NCBI RefSeq assembly: GCF_904849725.1
Contig: NC_058518.1
Span: 395,299,581-395,363,580, forward strand
Direction: 5' to 3'
Source of the DNA: Hordeum vulgare subsp. vulgare
Lineage: Eukaryota; Streptophyta; Magnoliopsida; Poales; Poaceae
DNA: 64,000 bases
In this document: in pieces, positions 42,795-55,000 of the stretch
Position numbering within the stretch: position 1 is the stretch's first letter
How the letters are laid out: the number at the start of each line of letters is the position of its first letter
Translations under genes and position numbers: made by a program
The notes under the pieces: generated by a model
The model's input: the letters and a program-made list of their open reading frames with translations, nothing else
The model's database searches: none
Told to the model about the DNA's origin: nothing

Positions 42795-44331
42795 GCATGG
42801 GTATGGGCAATCCCCTTGGCTTGTGCCAAGCTTGGGGGAGTTGCCCCGGTATCGTATCACCATCAAATCTTTTGCCTTTACCTTTGTTTTAGTTTGTTCC
42901 TTTTCAGTTTTCTCTTTCTCTAGTAGAATAAAGGTCTTAGTGTTTCAGGCTTGAGTTTTGCTTTGTGTCACCCCCGATGTATTCGAGCTCGTGAGCCATA
43001 TAATAAAGAGTGTCTTAGTTAAGGGCCTTGCCTCATGCCATGATCAAAAGAATGATAAAGGAACAAAAGCATGAAAGATCATGCAATGATCTTATGAGAA
43101 GTGATGGCTTCACATATAAAAAGAATGTTGATTGAAACTTGTTGAGGGTAGACAAACGTAGACCTTGGACATTGTTGCAATTAATAGGAAGTGATAAAGA
43201 AGGGGAGGTTCACATATAAATATATCATATTTGACACCTTCTGTGATTGTGAACACTCACTACACTATTGCATGCTTAGAAGTAGATGTTGGACAAGGAA
43301 GACAATATAATGAATTGTGTTTGCTTGGTTCTGAACAATGTTATATGATTAGAGATCCCTTAGCATGTGACGATTGCTTCCACCTCATATTAGCCAAAAC
43401 TCCTGCACCAAGTAGAGATACTACTTGTGCATCCACGAACCTTCAACCCACTTTTTCCATGAGAGTCCACCATACCTACCTATGGATTGAATAAGATCCC
43501 TGAAGTAAGTTGTCATCGGTGCAAGCAATAAAAATTGCTCCCTAAATATGTATGATCTATTAGTGTGTGGAAAATAAGCTTTGTACAAACCTTTGATGAG
43601 GAATACATAAAAGAGACAGACTGCATAATAAAGTTCTTTATCACAGGAGGCAATATAAAGTGACGTTCCTCTGCACTAAGAGGACACACATCCAAACCTC
43701 AAAAGCGCATGACAACCTCTGCTTCCCTCTGCGAAGGGCCTATCTTGTACCTTTACTTTTTGCCCTTGAAAGAGTCATGGTGATCTCCACCAATTCCTTA
43801 TTTCGCCTTCATCTTGGTTAACGTCATATGCTAGGGAAAGATCTTTATTCATATCTCAGCTTGGAGGTAAGTATTCATGAATTATTATTGTTGACATTAC
43901 CCTTGAGGTAAATAGTTGGGAGGCAAAAGTATAAGCCCATATCTTTCTCTGTGTCCGACTGAAACTTTGATCTCATGAGTACCACGTAAGTTGTAGCAAT
44001 TGTAGAAGACAAAAAGATGATCAAGTATGTGGATTTGCTTTACAAGCTCTTATTTGACTCTTTCCGATGTTATGATAAATTGCAATTGCTTCATTGACTA
44101 AAGTCTATCGATTTTTAATTCTCGGTAAGGTTCTTGATCCATACTTTACTTTGTGAAGGAATTGTCTCTTTAGCATAAGAGATTATATGATGGTATTGCT
44201 GTTCTAATCATGATAATGATGCCTGCATGTTCGTATCTTGATTTGTCGACACCTCTCTCCCTAAACATGTGAGCATGTTTATTGATCTAGGCTTTCGCTT
44301 GAGGACAAGCGAGGTCTAAGCTTGGGGGAGT
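42795..44331 (+). other. Gyp-E 3' spacer with internal and terminal polypurine tracts
   Basis: AT-rich with no convincing gene; small frames such as 43231-43494 lack any motif. It starts with a polypurine-like CAAGCTTGGGGGAGTTG at about 42828-42844 and ends with the true tract TAAGCTTGGGGGAGT at about 44317-44331, next to the 3' LTR. The shared core AAGCTTGGGGGAGTTG is identical. Confidence 0.75.
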
Positions 44332-45851
44332 TGATACGTCCATTTTGCATCATGCTTTCATGTTGATATTTACCGCTTTTTGGGCTGTTATTACACTTCA
44401 CGGTACAATACTTATGCCTTTTCTCTCTTATTTTGCAAGGTTTACATGACGAGGGAGAATGCCGGCAGCTGGAATTCTGGCCTGAAAAGGGAGCAAGTTT
44501 GAGATACCTATTCTGTGCAACTCCAAGAGCCGTGAAAATCAACGATGCTTTTTTGGGGATTTATAAAAAATACTGGGCCAAAGAAGTGCCGGAGGGGCGC
44601 CAGCAGGAGGCCACAAGCCTGCTAGGCGCGGGCCCCCTGGCCGCGCCTAGGGGGCTTGTGAGCTCCCTGCTGGCCCACTGGTTCCCCCCTTTTCCTACAA
44701 GAAGGGTTTCGATCTGGAAAAAATCGAGAGGAGGCTTTTCAGAGGATTCGCCGCTGCCACGAGGTGGAACTTGAGCAGAACCAATCTAGAGCTCCGACAG
44801 GACGATCCTGCCGGGGAAACTTCCCTCCCGTAGGGGGAAATCGTCGCCATCGTCATCACCAACACTGCTCTCATTGGAGGGGACTCTTCACCATGAACAT
44901 CTTCATCAGCACCATCTCATCTCCAAACCCTAGTTCATCTCTTGTAACCAATCTCTGTCTCGCGACTCCGATTGGTACTTGTAAGGTTGCTAGTAGTGTT
45001 GATTACTCTTTGTAGTTGATGCTAGTTGGATTACTTGGTGGAAGAGTTTATATTCAGATCTTTGATGCTACTCATTATCTCTCTGGTCATGAATATGATT
45101 ATGCTTTGTGAGTAGTTTCTTTTGTTCCCGAGGACATGGGATAAGTCATGCTATAAGTAGTCATGTGAATTTGGTATTTGTTCAATACTTTGATGTGTTG
45201 TATGTTGTTTTTCCTCTAGTGGTGTTATGCGAACGTCAACTACATAACACTTTACCATTATTTGGGCCTAGAGGAAGGCATTGGGAAGTAGTAAGTAGAT
45301 GATGGGTTGCTAGAGTGACAGATGCTTAAACCCTAGTTTATGCGTTGCTTCATAAGGGGCTGATTTGGATCCACTAGTTTAATGCTATGGTTAGACTTTG
45401 TCTTAATTCTTATTTCGTAGTTTTGGATGCTTGCGAGAGGTGTTAATCATAAGTGGGATGCTTGTCCAAGTAATGGCAGTACCCAAGCGCCGGTCCACCC
45501 ACATATCTAACTATCAAAGTAATGAACGCGAATCATATGAACATGATGAAAACTAGCTTGACAGAAATTCCCATGTGTCCTCGGGAGCGTTTTACCTCCT
45601 ATAAGACTTTGTCCAGGCTTGTCCCTTGCGACAAAAGGGATTGGGCCACTTTGCTGCGCCGTTGTTACTTTTGTTACTTGCTACTTGCTATGAATCATCT
45701 CACCACACAACTACTTGTTACCGATAATTTCAGTGCTTGCAAATATTACCTTGCTGAAAACCACTTGTCAGATCCTTCTGCTCCTCGTTGGGTTCGACAC
45801 TCTTACTTATCGAAAGGACTATGATAGATCCCCTATACTTGTGGGTCATCA
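44332..45851 (+). repeat. 3' LTR of Gyp-E
   Basis: 1520 bp, pair of 35706-37222, followed by the duplication CTCAT (45852-45856). Confidence 0.95.
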
Positions 45852-46499
45852 CTCATCCTCTAGGCGGACTTCATTGCTGGCAAGCCCCGCTCCTAGACGC
45901 TGAAGCATGTCCGCTGTAGTGCGGAGCAAGCCCCACATCGTGGCGCGCGAACCTTCAACAGGCTCCAGTGGCCAACAAGAGCCCTCACTTTCTACTTGGT
46001 GAACGAGAGAGGCGTGCAAGGAGCCTCTCAGCCTGAATCCATGCTCGGGGGCTGGATGCTCACGCGCAGGCGCTTCGTCGAAAGGACGCGCCCCCGAAGC
46101 CCCACGTCACCAAGCAGAAGGGGTCCAGAGGGGAGGCGCAACACGACCCTAGGAGGGGCCACAAGAGAGGGGAATGGCACTGTTCTGGGGAGCCGGAGGC
46201 CGCGCGCGAGGGAGACCCCGGGAGGCTCACGCGCGCGGGGGCTCGGAGGAGCCGGGATCGCTCAAGAGGAAGAACCGACAGTGAAGTCGACGAGAGACAA
46301 AGGCGGCTCGCAGATGCGGGTTAAATGGTTCAACGAGCTTTGCTGGGTCCAGTCTGACATGGAGAAGACGAGGAGACACGCTTTTAGTTCGCCGTTTATA
46401 GGGCCTGGTCCGCTAGCAATTAGGGCCCGCAACGCCTCGGGCCGCCCCCAAGGCTTCGCCCAGAAGCCATCTGGAGCACGCCTTGGGCCCGGGGGCTAC
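45852..46499 (+). other. Gyp-B internal region, right part and polypurine tract
   Basis: GC-rich, purine-rich sequence without recognisable domains. The frame 45996-46529 runs into the LTR and is not supported as a gene. It ends in GGGCCCGGGGGCTAC (about 46485-46499), the likely polypurine tract of Gyp-B, next to the 3' LTR. Confidence 0.7.
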
Positions 46500-47376
46500 T
46501 GTCGGCGTTCTGGGAACGGGGGTACCTAGACCTGCCTGCCCGCGGCCTTGGGCTGGCCCACTTCATCAAGCAAACGCAACCAGGCACGACACCACTCAGG
46601 GCAAGACCCTCACGAGGGCCCGAGCCTCGCAAGGAGGAGCAGCATCAAGACCCGCAGGGGGCCTCTTTAGGACCCCTCCGGAGCGGCGGAGATTCTGAGG
46701 CAAGGCCCGGCCTCAGGAAGTCAAGGATGATGTGGGGGAAGGACATGCGAGCAGCAGATTGCAGGTTGGTGCAGTTTCCCCTTTCGTGCAAAGGAGGGAA
46801 GCACGTACGCGGGTTCCCAAGGCATCTTCCAAAGGTTTCCTTTCTTGTGCAACAAGGTCATCGCCGCCCGCCAACAGAACAAACGTCACCCCTGGACCCA
46901 TTCCTGCAGCGCTGGCAGCCACTTTTGCAGGTGAAGACCACCTTTTGAGAGGGGAATCATGTTCCCCTGTCCCCCTTTGAAATTGGCCATTGTGGGATCC
47001 CTTCCCGCCCTTGCAATAAGGGAAGAGGACCCGGGTCGCCGCTATATATAGAGGGTAGGTTACTTCATAGGGGGCCCGGTCCATTCATTCATGCACACTA
47101 CACCAAGGCCACCCAGCCTCCGGAGGCCCTCGAACACTGTACTAGTTCATCCACCAACCTCCTCGAGAGGCAATCCACCAAAGAAGGAGTAGGGTATTAC
47201 CCTTCTCAGCGGCCCGAACGTGGGTAAACCGCCGTGTTCTTTGTCTTCCTCACCATCGAGTGAGTTCTTTGTCATCCCCAGTGAGTAGTGAGCTAGGTGA
47301 GGTGAGCCCGGGAGAGATCTTCGTACAGGCCCCTGAGTTCGAATCTTTAGGGTTTTGTGGAGCCCGAAAGTCGACA
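46500..47376 (+). repeat. 3' LTR of Gyp-B
   Basis: 877 bp, TGTCGGCG start, TCGACA end, pair of 6157-7032 and followed by the duplication GTAAC (47377-47381). Confidence 0.93.
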
Positions 47377-48427
47377 GTAACCCCCAACATCTAGACCACT
47401 ATCACTACTTCTCCTTCATTGTTAGATTCTGTTGATGATAGTAAAGTAGTGGAGCTTGATGAGAATGAGTTTGACAAATTCCTGTGTAAGATCAAAGGTG
47501 AACCAAGAAGCACTTTGTTGCTCTTTTGGTACAACTTGGTGAGGCCAATGATCTCATTGAGACTCATGAGGATACTATCTCCAAGCTGGAGGGACATAGT
47601 CGTGATTACGCTGATGAGATAGAGAAACTATCCATTCTCTAGAGGAAGAGCGTGGTCTTTGTTTGGCTCTTGAGGAGTCACACAATGTTGATCATGCTAA
47701 ATTGCAAAAAAGTCTTGATCATGCTATTGTTCTTACCTGTGTGCTTAAATCCGAGAAAGTTGCACTTGGGGTTGGCCATGATAGACTCAAGGAAGGATTT
47801 GACACACTTGAGAGGGCCCACAAGGTATTGAAAGGTGTTCATTCCTCTCTTAAGGAGTCTCATGATCAACTCCAAGTAAAACTAACCAAGGAGACTTCTA
47901 CTTTTCCTCCTTTTGTTCTAATTGATAATGCTTGTGCTACTAACCCTTGTTGTGAGCATGTGCATCTTGTGGAGGAGAATGCCAAGTTAAAAGATCAAAT
48001 TTAAAAGGGCCTTGTGTCATGTATCCAAGGCGAGAAGAATCTAAATGACCTTTTGAGTAATCAAAAGGAAGTTGTACGAAAGGAGGGACTTGGGTTTGCA
48101 CCCAAGTCTAAGAAGAAAAGGAAGAACAAGACCAAGCTTTCTCCCCCTCTCAAGGACATTTTTGTCAAAGAGGGTGAGAGTACTCATAAGAAGATGAAGA
48201 ACAAGGAAGGGGGTGATAATGGCAAGAAGGGCAAAACCACCTCTACCAACAAAGCCGACGACTTTAACCCCTCCTGTGTTTTATGTCGTGCTAGTGATGG
48301 GCATGTTTATGCTAAATTTGTTGGTTCTAACTAGGAGTACGTTGAATGGGGTATTTGGGTTTCTAAGACCCTTGTTTCTAACATCAAAGGACCCATTCAA
48401 GAATGGGCACCTAAATCCAAGCATTGA
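47377..48427 (+). pseudogene. gag: Cop-A gag, third segment
   Basis: Resumes the gag frame left at 6156: the residues after KVT correspond to PIIKTNI... in Cop-1. It then reads ELDENEFDKFLCKIKGEP, a coiled-coil part (ALEESHNVDHAKLQKSLDH, HDRLKEGFDTLERAHKVL), a Lys-rich part and CVLCRASDGHVYAKFVGSN. Damage: a stop near 47390, a one-base loss near 47515, a stop near 47640, a stop at 48002-48004 and TAG near 48332. The gag frame ends in TGA at 48425-48427, the same place as in Cop-1. Confidence 0.88.
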
Positions 48428-51400
48428 TCTCTTGTAGGAGTTTGCTTCCGGTGGAGTGTCCTGCTATCTCGACAGTGGAGCCAAAAATCATTTGACTGGG
48501 AGCGAGGACTTGGTGGTGGATGTGCATCCAATTCCATCTATGCCCTTCCATGTCCAATTTGCTAATGCCTCAACATCTAAGGTAATGGGATTTGGAAAGG
48601 TGGTCATCTCTCAAGATTTATCTATAGAGAAGGTCATGCTTGTTGAGTCCCCTTCATACAATTTGCTTTCCGTTCGTTAGCATGCAATTATGGGTTTTCC
48701 ACATTCTTTAATCATGATACTGTAGCCCTTTTGTGGAGTAAGACTCTTAAAGTAGCCTTTGTTGGACATGTCGAGAACGGTCTCTATGTGGTGTACTTTT
48801 TAGAGCGACCTACTAAGATCACGACTTGTCTAATGGCTAAAGTTGATGTGGGTTGGCTTTCGCATCGCTGGCTAGCTCATGCCAATATGAGATCTTTGCA
48901 AAGTCTCCTCAAAGGGTCAATGTCCATGGACTTACAAATGTGAGTTTTGCCAGAGACCGTGCTTGTAGTGCTTGTATTGAAGGAAAGCTTCATGAAACGA
49001 CTCACCGTCCCACGCCTATCATCTACTCTAAAAGGCCCTTGGAGCTCCTTCACATGGATCTCTTTGGTCCTCCATCTTTTGATAGTCTTGGGGGAAGAAA
49101 GTATTGCTTGGTTGTTGTGGATGACTACTCAAGATATAGTTAGGTATACATATTCAAGAGGAAGAGTGAGACTCAACAAACCATCGTCGACTCTGCTAAT
49201 GAAGCTCAACGTCAACATGAAGCAAAGATATTGATGATTAGAAGTGAAAACGGCACCGAGTTCAAGAACTACACCTTGGATGAGTTTCTTAGTGATGAGG
49301 GATCAAGCACCAATACTCAACACCCTATACCCCTCAGCAGAACAGTGTGGTGGAGAGGAAGAACTAGACGTTGATAGACACAACAGGAACCATGATGGCG
49401 GAGTTCAAATCTCCGTACAACTTTTGGGTCGAAGCCATTAACACTACATGTCATGCATCCAATCGGCTCTACCTCCGCAAAGGCTTGAACAAGACTCCAT
49501 ATGAGAATGTTACCGGGAACAAGCCCAACCTCAAGTACCTGTGGGTGTTCGGTTTGAAGTGTTTCATACTCTAGAAAGGTGTTCGTTTGTTTAAATTCGA
49601 TGCTAGAGCTCATGAGGGCATATTTGTTGGTTATGCTACAAACTTTCATGCTTACCGTGTTTGCACCAAGTCCACCAGACTCATTGAGGAGACGTGTAAC
49701 ATAGACTTTGATGAAAATAATGGCTCCCAAATGGAGCAAATTGGTATTTGTGATGTAGGTCATGAAATTCCTCCTCAAGCCATAATAGGAATGGGGATTA
49801 GTCAAATACTTCCCATTGAGTAACCACTTGTGGCTGAAGGAGAAGGACAATGCTCTATTCAAGTGGAGCCATCACCTTCGCTAGTGCCACATGCTTTCGA
49901 AGAACAAAGTGAAGGCCCTCAACCCATTGAACAAGATCAAGAACAAGATCAACCTCCTGAGGATGGTGTTGCACCAAATGATGTCCAAGATCATGCTCAA
50001 GACTCTGAATTTGCTCAAGATCAAGTGCAACCACAAGATCAAGGGCAAAATAGTGAGCAAGCTCAAGATAGTGCTCAAGATGATCAAAATGATGTTCCTC
50101 AATTACCCAGTAAGGAACTCCTAGAGCGCTGCGCTGCCAAAGTGGCTTCCAAGATCCGGGTTCGACAACATATCTTGAAGAATGTGCTTGGAAGCTTCAA
50201 TAAGGGGGTAACTACTCGTAAAAAAATATCAAACTTTTGTTTGCATCACGCATTTGTTTCATGTGTTGAACCCCAAAAGGTACGTGAAGCGCTCGATGAT
50301 TAGGATTGTCTTGAAGCCATGCATGATGAACTTAACAACTTCGAGCGCAATCAAGTTTGGGAATTAGTGCCAAGGCCAACGAGGGAACATAATGTCATTG
50401 GAACCAAATGGATCTTCAAGAAAAAGCAAGATGCAAATGGTGTTGTTGTTCGAAACAAGGCAAGATTGGTGGCTCAAGGCTACTCCCAAGTCGAGGGTAT
50501 CGACAACGGTTAAACATTTGCCCCCGTTGCTCGTCTTGAGTGTATTCACATGCTACTTGCTCAAGATGTGAAGAGTGCATTTATTAATGGTCCCTTAAAT
50601 GAGTTGGTATATGTCAAACAACCCCCGTGATTCAAGGACCCCAAGTTCCGCACTCATGTATACAAACTCAAGAAGGCACTCTACGGCCTTAAACAAGCCC
50701 CACGTGCGTGGTATGAGTACCTTACTAAGTTGTTGCAAGATCGTGGGTTTGAAATTGGGAAAATTGATCCCACCCTTTTTACCAAAAAAGTCAAAGGGGA
50801 TTTGTTCATATGCCAACTATATGTTGATGATATTATATTTGGTTCTCCTAACAAATCTTTCAATGAAGAGTTCACCGCACTAATGACCGAGAAGTTTGAG
50901 ATGTCTATGATGGGAGAGTTGAAGTTATTTCTTGGGTTCGAAATCAAACAAGGAAGAGAAGGAACGTTCATCAAACAAGCCAAGTACACTCAGGACATGC
51001 TCAAGAGGTTCGAGCTAGAGGAAGTCAAGCCGGTCAATTTTCCCATGCTAACCAAATGCAAGCTTGACAATGATCCCAATGGTAAAGCAGTGGATCAAAA
51101 GGTATATCACTCCATGATTGGATCTTTGCTTTACCTCTGTGCATCTAGAACTGATATCATGTTGAGTGTGGGAATTTGTGCATGGTTTCAATCCGCACCA
51201 AAGGAAAGCCACTATGCGGCAGTCAAATGAATCTTTCGATATTTGGCTCATACCCCAAACTTTGGCTTATGGTACCCCATAGGATAAAGCTTTAATCTAG
51301 TAGGTTATTTTGATTCTAATTGGGCTGAAGACTGTGTCGGAAGGAAGTCAACTTCTGGAGGATGCCAATTCCTTGGTCGCTCTTTGGTAAGTTGGTCTTC

Positions 51401-51670
51401 GAAGTAGCAAAACTGTGTGTCACTTTCTTCCACCGAGGTCGAGTATGTAGCTGCAGCAAGTTGTTGTGCTGAATTATTATGGATGAGGCAAACTTTAAAG
51501 GATTACGGTGTCATTTGTGACAAAGTGCCTCTTCTATGTGACAATTGAAGTGCCATTAAGATATCTCTCAAGAGCAACTTGCGGATATTTTCACCAAGCC
51601 TTTAGATGAAGCAAGATTTCGCGAGTTAAGGCATGCGCTAAATATCATTGATTCAAGCAATGGAGATTGA
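48428..51670 (+). pseudogene. pol: Cop-A pol: protease, integrase, RT, RNase H
   Basis: Same order as Cop-1 pol but heavily broken. Protease YLDSGAKNHLTG is near 48467. The integrase zinc region follows, then [17 protein letters not shown] and, after a frameshift near 49296, the remaining core. RT has [15 protein letters not shown] near 50808. RNase H is recognisable near 51420-51480 (STEVEYVAAASCCAELL). Stops in the best frame include TAG in place of Gln just after gag, near 49142, 49574, 49821, 50302, 50513, 50630, 51229 and 51406. Deletions occur near 50550 and 51555; the latter removes much of the RNase H end. The last codons (IIDSSNGD) and TGA 51668-51670 match Cop-1. Confidence 0.92.
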
Positions 51671-52029
51671 AACTAGGCACACCACACCACACTCATCATT
51701 ATATTTTACTCTAGGTGTAGGCATGGACATAGTGGGAGTTTTGTTCTCTCAATGAACTCTCCCTCCCCCCATTATGCATAAATTGATCGCATCTTTTACA
51801 TTAGCCATTGTTGATGGCACTTGTGATTCAAAGACGAGCTTTGGTCATGAACCCAAGGATAATTCTTCGCGGTGTCATACCATTTGTCTCAAACATTGGT
51901 GGCTTCGGCCACCGCCCTCTCTTCGTCAGAAGATTCGGTTCCGTGTTCGTTTTTCTTGTTTCTTTCACTTTTCTTCCCTTGGTTGGGTTTTCATGCGTTT
52001 TTTCTCTTGTTCTTGCAAAATTCAAACTG
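51671..52029 (+). other. Cop-A post-pol spacer
   Basis: No gene. It holds the conserved post-pol block (GGGAGTTTTGTTCTCTC near 51740 and CCCATTATGCATAA near 51768-51781) shared with Cop-1 and Cop-Z. It ends at the LTR-F insertion, target copy AACTG 52025-52029. Confidence 0.7.
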
Positions 52030-55000
52030 TGTGGGGACCCCGACTTACGAGTCGACATCGCCGTGCTCAGTGATCCCAGAGATCAATGCTCACTGAACAC
52101 CGATGCCGAATAAAAGAGTCTTATATCCATACATACCGTTTGATACAATAAATGACCACTTCGGTCGAGTCTTACATATATAGGGCCTTAAAGGCCTATG
52201 CTTGAAACTGAACCAATAGCGGAGTTATTGGTTGAAAGCGTGAACCCGTGCCATCAGCCTTAACCTACAGGCATTCTGACTGGGAAACATCCTAACTCGC
52301 ATGAACGTAATCGAGTTAATCTTCACCATATCCTGTCTTTCACACCTAGTCAATGAAATAACCAGTGGCAAGCCAATGAGTACTTTGAATGTACTCGCAA
52401 ACAGCCCATGACATGAACAACGAAAGTGGAGGATAACAATATCATGCATCTATAGTGTAACTCATCTGGGTGGAATGATCATGAATATGCATCAAGTTAA
52501 AGAATTACTGTTGAAGAACAGGTTACATATATCAATATATCTGTTGAGGGCTGAACCATCCGAGTTCGCCCAATATGCCAAGTCACCAAACTTGGTCATA
52601 ACATTGCTATCATAGCAACACTTTCTCATCACCACACACGCACATACTCAGGCACACTTGGTTTATGCGGAAATATTAGGACGTAGTTTAAGCAGGATTA
52701 CCCAACTTTCCTTGATCGTGGACACGGCTATTCGAATAGTTTACACTCTGCAGAGGTAGTACGCTGGACCCACGAGATCCGGGAAACTTCCGTGTCATCC
52801 ACGACTCACGGTATATCACATACCCGAGGTAAGTACCAGATCAATGCCTTTCCCCTGACGATACTAGACAAAGAGGTCCACTCGATTGGTACCCAACCCA
52901 CATGTCATGCGTCTTACGAGCACCAACTCTGGACCGTACCGACCATGCGGGGACCAAAGGTGTGAGTGGAACTCATAAAAATGGCATAGTCGTCCTACCT
53001 GGCACGACCCCATCACGAGAGTGACTACAATCACTCCCGCCACTAGTAATGTGGCTCTTTGCTAGCACTGACCAGAGTAATTAACATAGCCCCGTCCCAT
53101 AAGGGGTAACGTCGTCGTACTGGTAAGGTTGGGACGGTCGACACATCATAAATCAAATCCCATTTCCGAAACCTTACTCACAGAAATCACCGGGTGCATC
53201 ACTTCACCAAAAGTGACCACCAACTCACCATCACCCTCGGGCATTAGTGGCACCCGACGGGGTTTTCATAAATTCTTGTTTTATGACAACATCATGCTCA
53301 TGATGATACTACTATTATCTTTACTTGTCAACATGGTATTAGCATGACCCTATGAGGTAGAGTCAAGCTTAATGCATGTGCTCCGGGGGAGCCTTCGGTA
53401 GAATCACATCAGATGATTACCGACACTTATGATCATATGGAACGGGAATAACTTGCTTTTATTAACATGCAAGCTAACAATGCTCAGTCATGGTCAAAGG
53501 GCTGCTTGCCTTGCTCACGTAAGTCCTCGGGGTCTTCGAGGTCTTCCGCTCCGTCTCCGAATACTCCGTCTACCGTCAACAATCGTCGGAAACAACCATA
53601 GTAAGCCACATAACAATCAGAATAAAAGTGCCACAAAAATAGAAGTTTTATTTTTCTTGGACCTCTCAGGTCATAAGAAAAATACGTGAATCATTTCATA
53701 GGAGTTTTGGATCCTCAAGGATTTTTGAATAGGTGAAAGGAGCAATAGGTGATTATTGAAGGAGCTAACAGAAATCATTCTATTAAAAATGAGTGAAGGC
53801 ACCCATTTAAGAGAGAATGATTTTAGAAATATTTAGGAAGTGGTTTCACTGCATTTGGAGTTGGAATGAATATTCTAGGAATTTTCTACTATGGAATAAA
53901 TAGCAATAGGAAGCTATTTAATTTCAGCAACAGAATTAAGCCTGGTAAAAATGTTGAGCAAGGCTCTAAAATTAGGACATGATATAAGAAGGCTCTGGAA
54001 ATTTGAATCACTCCAATTGGAGTTGATTTGAGTTCTCTATGATTTTCACAAAGTGGGGCCAAATATAAGCAGATTTGGATTTGAATAATAAAACTACATA
54101 AACTTTTCTTGGAAAAATATGCAAGGCACATATTTGGATATATCTTGAATTTAGGAACCTGCAGAAATTTGAACCATCAGATTTGGAGTTCAGATGAATA
54201 TAATATAGATTTTTGAAGTTCACTAACAATTAAAAAGGAAAGGAGGGCCTCCAGATTTGGCTATCAAGCGTTGTGCGCGTTAGACAGTCCCTGGGCCGGC
54301 CCAAGGCTCGGTCGGGAAGGGAGGAGGCCACGCAGGTGGCGCCTAGTGCTGTTTACACCTCTCGCGCAGAGAGACGCCCACAAGCTAGGCGCGACCACTT
54401 ACTCCAAGGGCCCGGCCTGGGGAGGCTTACAGGGGGGCCCGCTTGTCGGGTCCTTCCCCTTCCTCTCGCCCGATCTGGGCACGCAAGAAGGAAGGGCCGG
54501 CCGATGCAGGGGGCCGGCTCCGGTGGCTCCAGCCACTCTCCGGCGGCTCTCCAGCTAGCAGGGGCTCGAGGCAAAGCCCCCAGCACCCCCGGAGGAGCCA
54601 GCTCCACGAGGGGAGCCTCGGGCGAGGGAGTTCCCTGCCATGGCGGAGGCCGATGGTGGAGTCGTGGGGAGGGCGCCCCAGCGGCTGAGAGGGGGAAAGG
54701 AGGAGTGGGGCGGCTCCGTGGTGGTCTCGGGGTCCTCCTGGACAAGCTAGGGGTGGAGAGAGGGGGCTAGAGAGCCCATGCGCAGTCATGGCCGAAGCTG
54801 GCCATGGTGGCCATGGGAGGAGAGGAGGAAGCTTGGGAGGAGAAGGGGCTCAAGGGGGAGCTCAGGAGGAGCCCAAGGGAGAGGGGAGAGGTGCTGGTGC
54901 AGAAGAGGCTCGGGGAGAGCTTCAAGTGGAGGGGGAGAGAAGATAGAGCCTGGGAGCTCTTGGAGCTCTCTGTGCATGGTCGCCACGCATGCCTGAGGGG

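Larger units (their letters stand above)
35706..45851 (+). mobile_element. Gyp-E, complete Athila-like Gypsy retrotransposon
   Basis: 10,146 bp with LTRs 35706-37222 and 44332-45851, both TGATACGTCC...GGGTCATCA, and an exact 5-bp duplication CTCAT (35701-35705 and 45852-45856). It has a GGCGCC primer site, gag, protease, RT, RNase H and integrase in Gypsy order, a post-pol ORF and a polypurine tract. RT with FMDDFSVYGSSFDDCL and the primer site TGGCGCCGTTGCTGGGGA fit the Athila lineage. LTRs differ by about 19 changes in the first ~370 bp by eye (roughly 5%), fewer than Cop-A or Gyp-B, in agreement with its inner position. Sabrina is a Triticeae Athila name to test. Confidence 0.95.
6157..47376 (+). 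mobile_element. Gyp-B, pol-less Gypsy-like element holding nested insertions
   Basis: LTRs at 6157-7032 (876 bp) and 46500-47376 (877 bp), with TGTTGGCG/TGTCGGCG starts, GACA ends and an exact 5-bp duplication GTAAC (6152-6156 and 47377-47381). Taking out the C-LTR stack (7511-32496) and Gyp-E (35706-45851) leaves about 6.1 kb. The internal parts are 7033-7510, 32497-35705 and 45852-46499. They contain no RT, integrase or protease, so it is a non-autonomous derivative. An antisense coiled-coil frame lies at about 34830-35680. LTRs differ by roughly 9% over the first 340 bp by eye. Gypsy affinity rests on the TGGCGC primer site and the antisense frame and is inference. Confidence 0.9.

Noticed and set aside
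45996..46529. 177-residue frame at the right of Gyp-B
   Set aside because: It crosses the polypurine tract into the 3' LTR and has no domain.
54273..54789. Long GC-rich open frames on both strands in LTR-F
   Set aside because: They overlap in several frames, are rich in Gly, Arg and Pro, and show no domain. This is the expected product of base composition inside an LTR.
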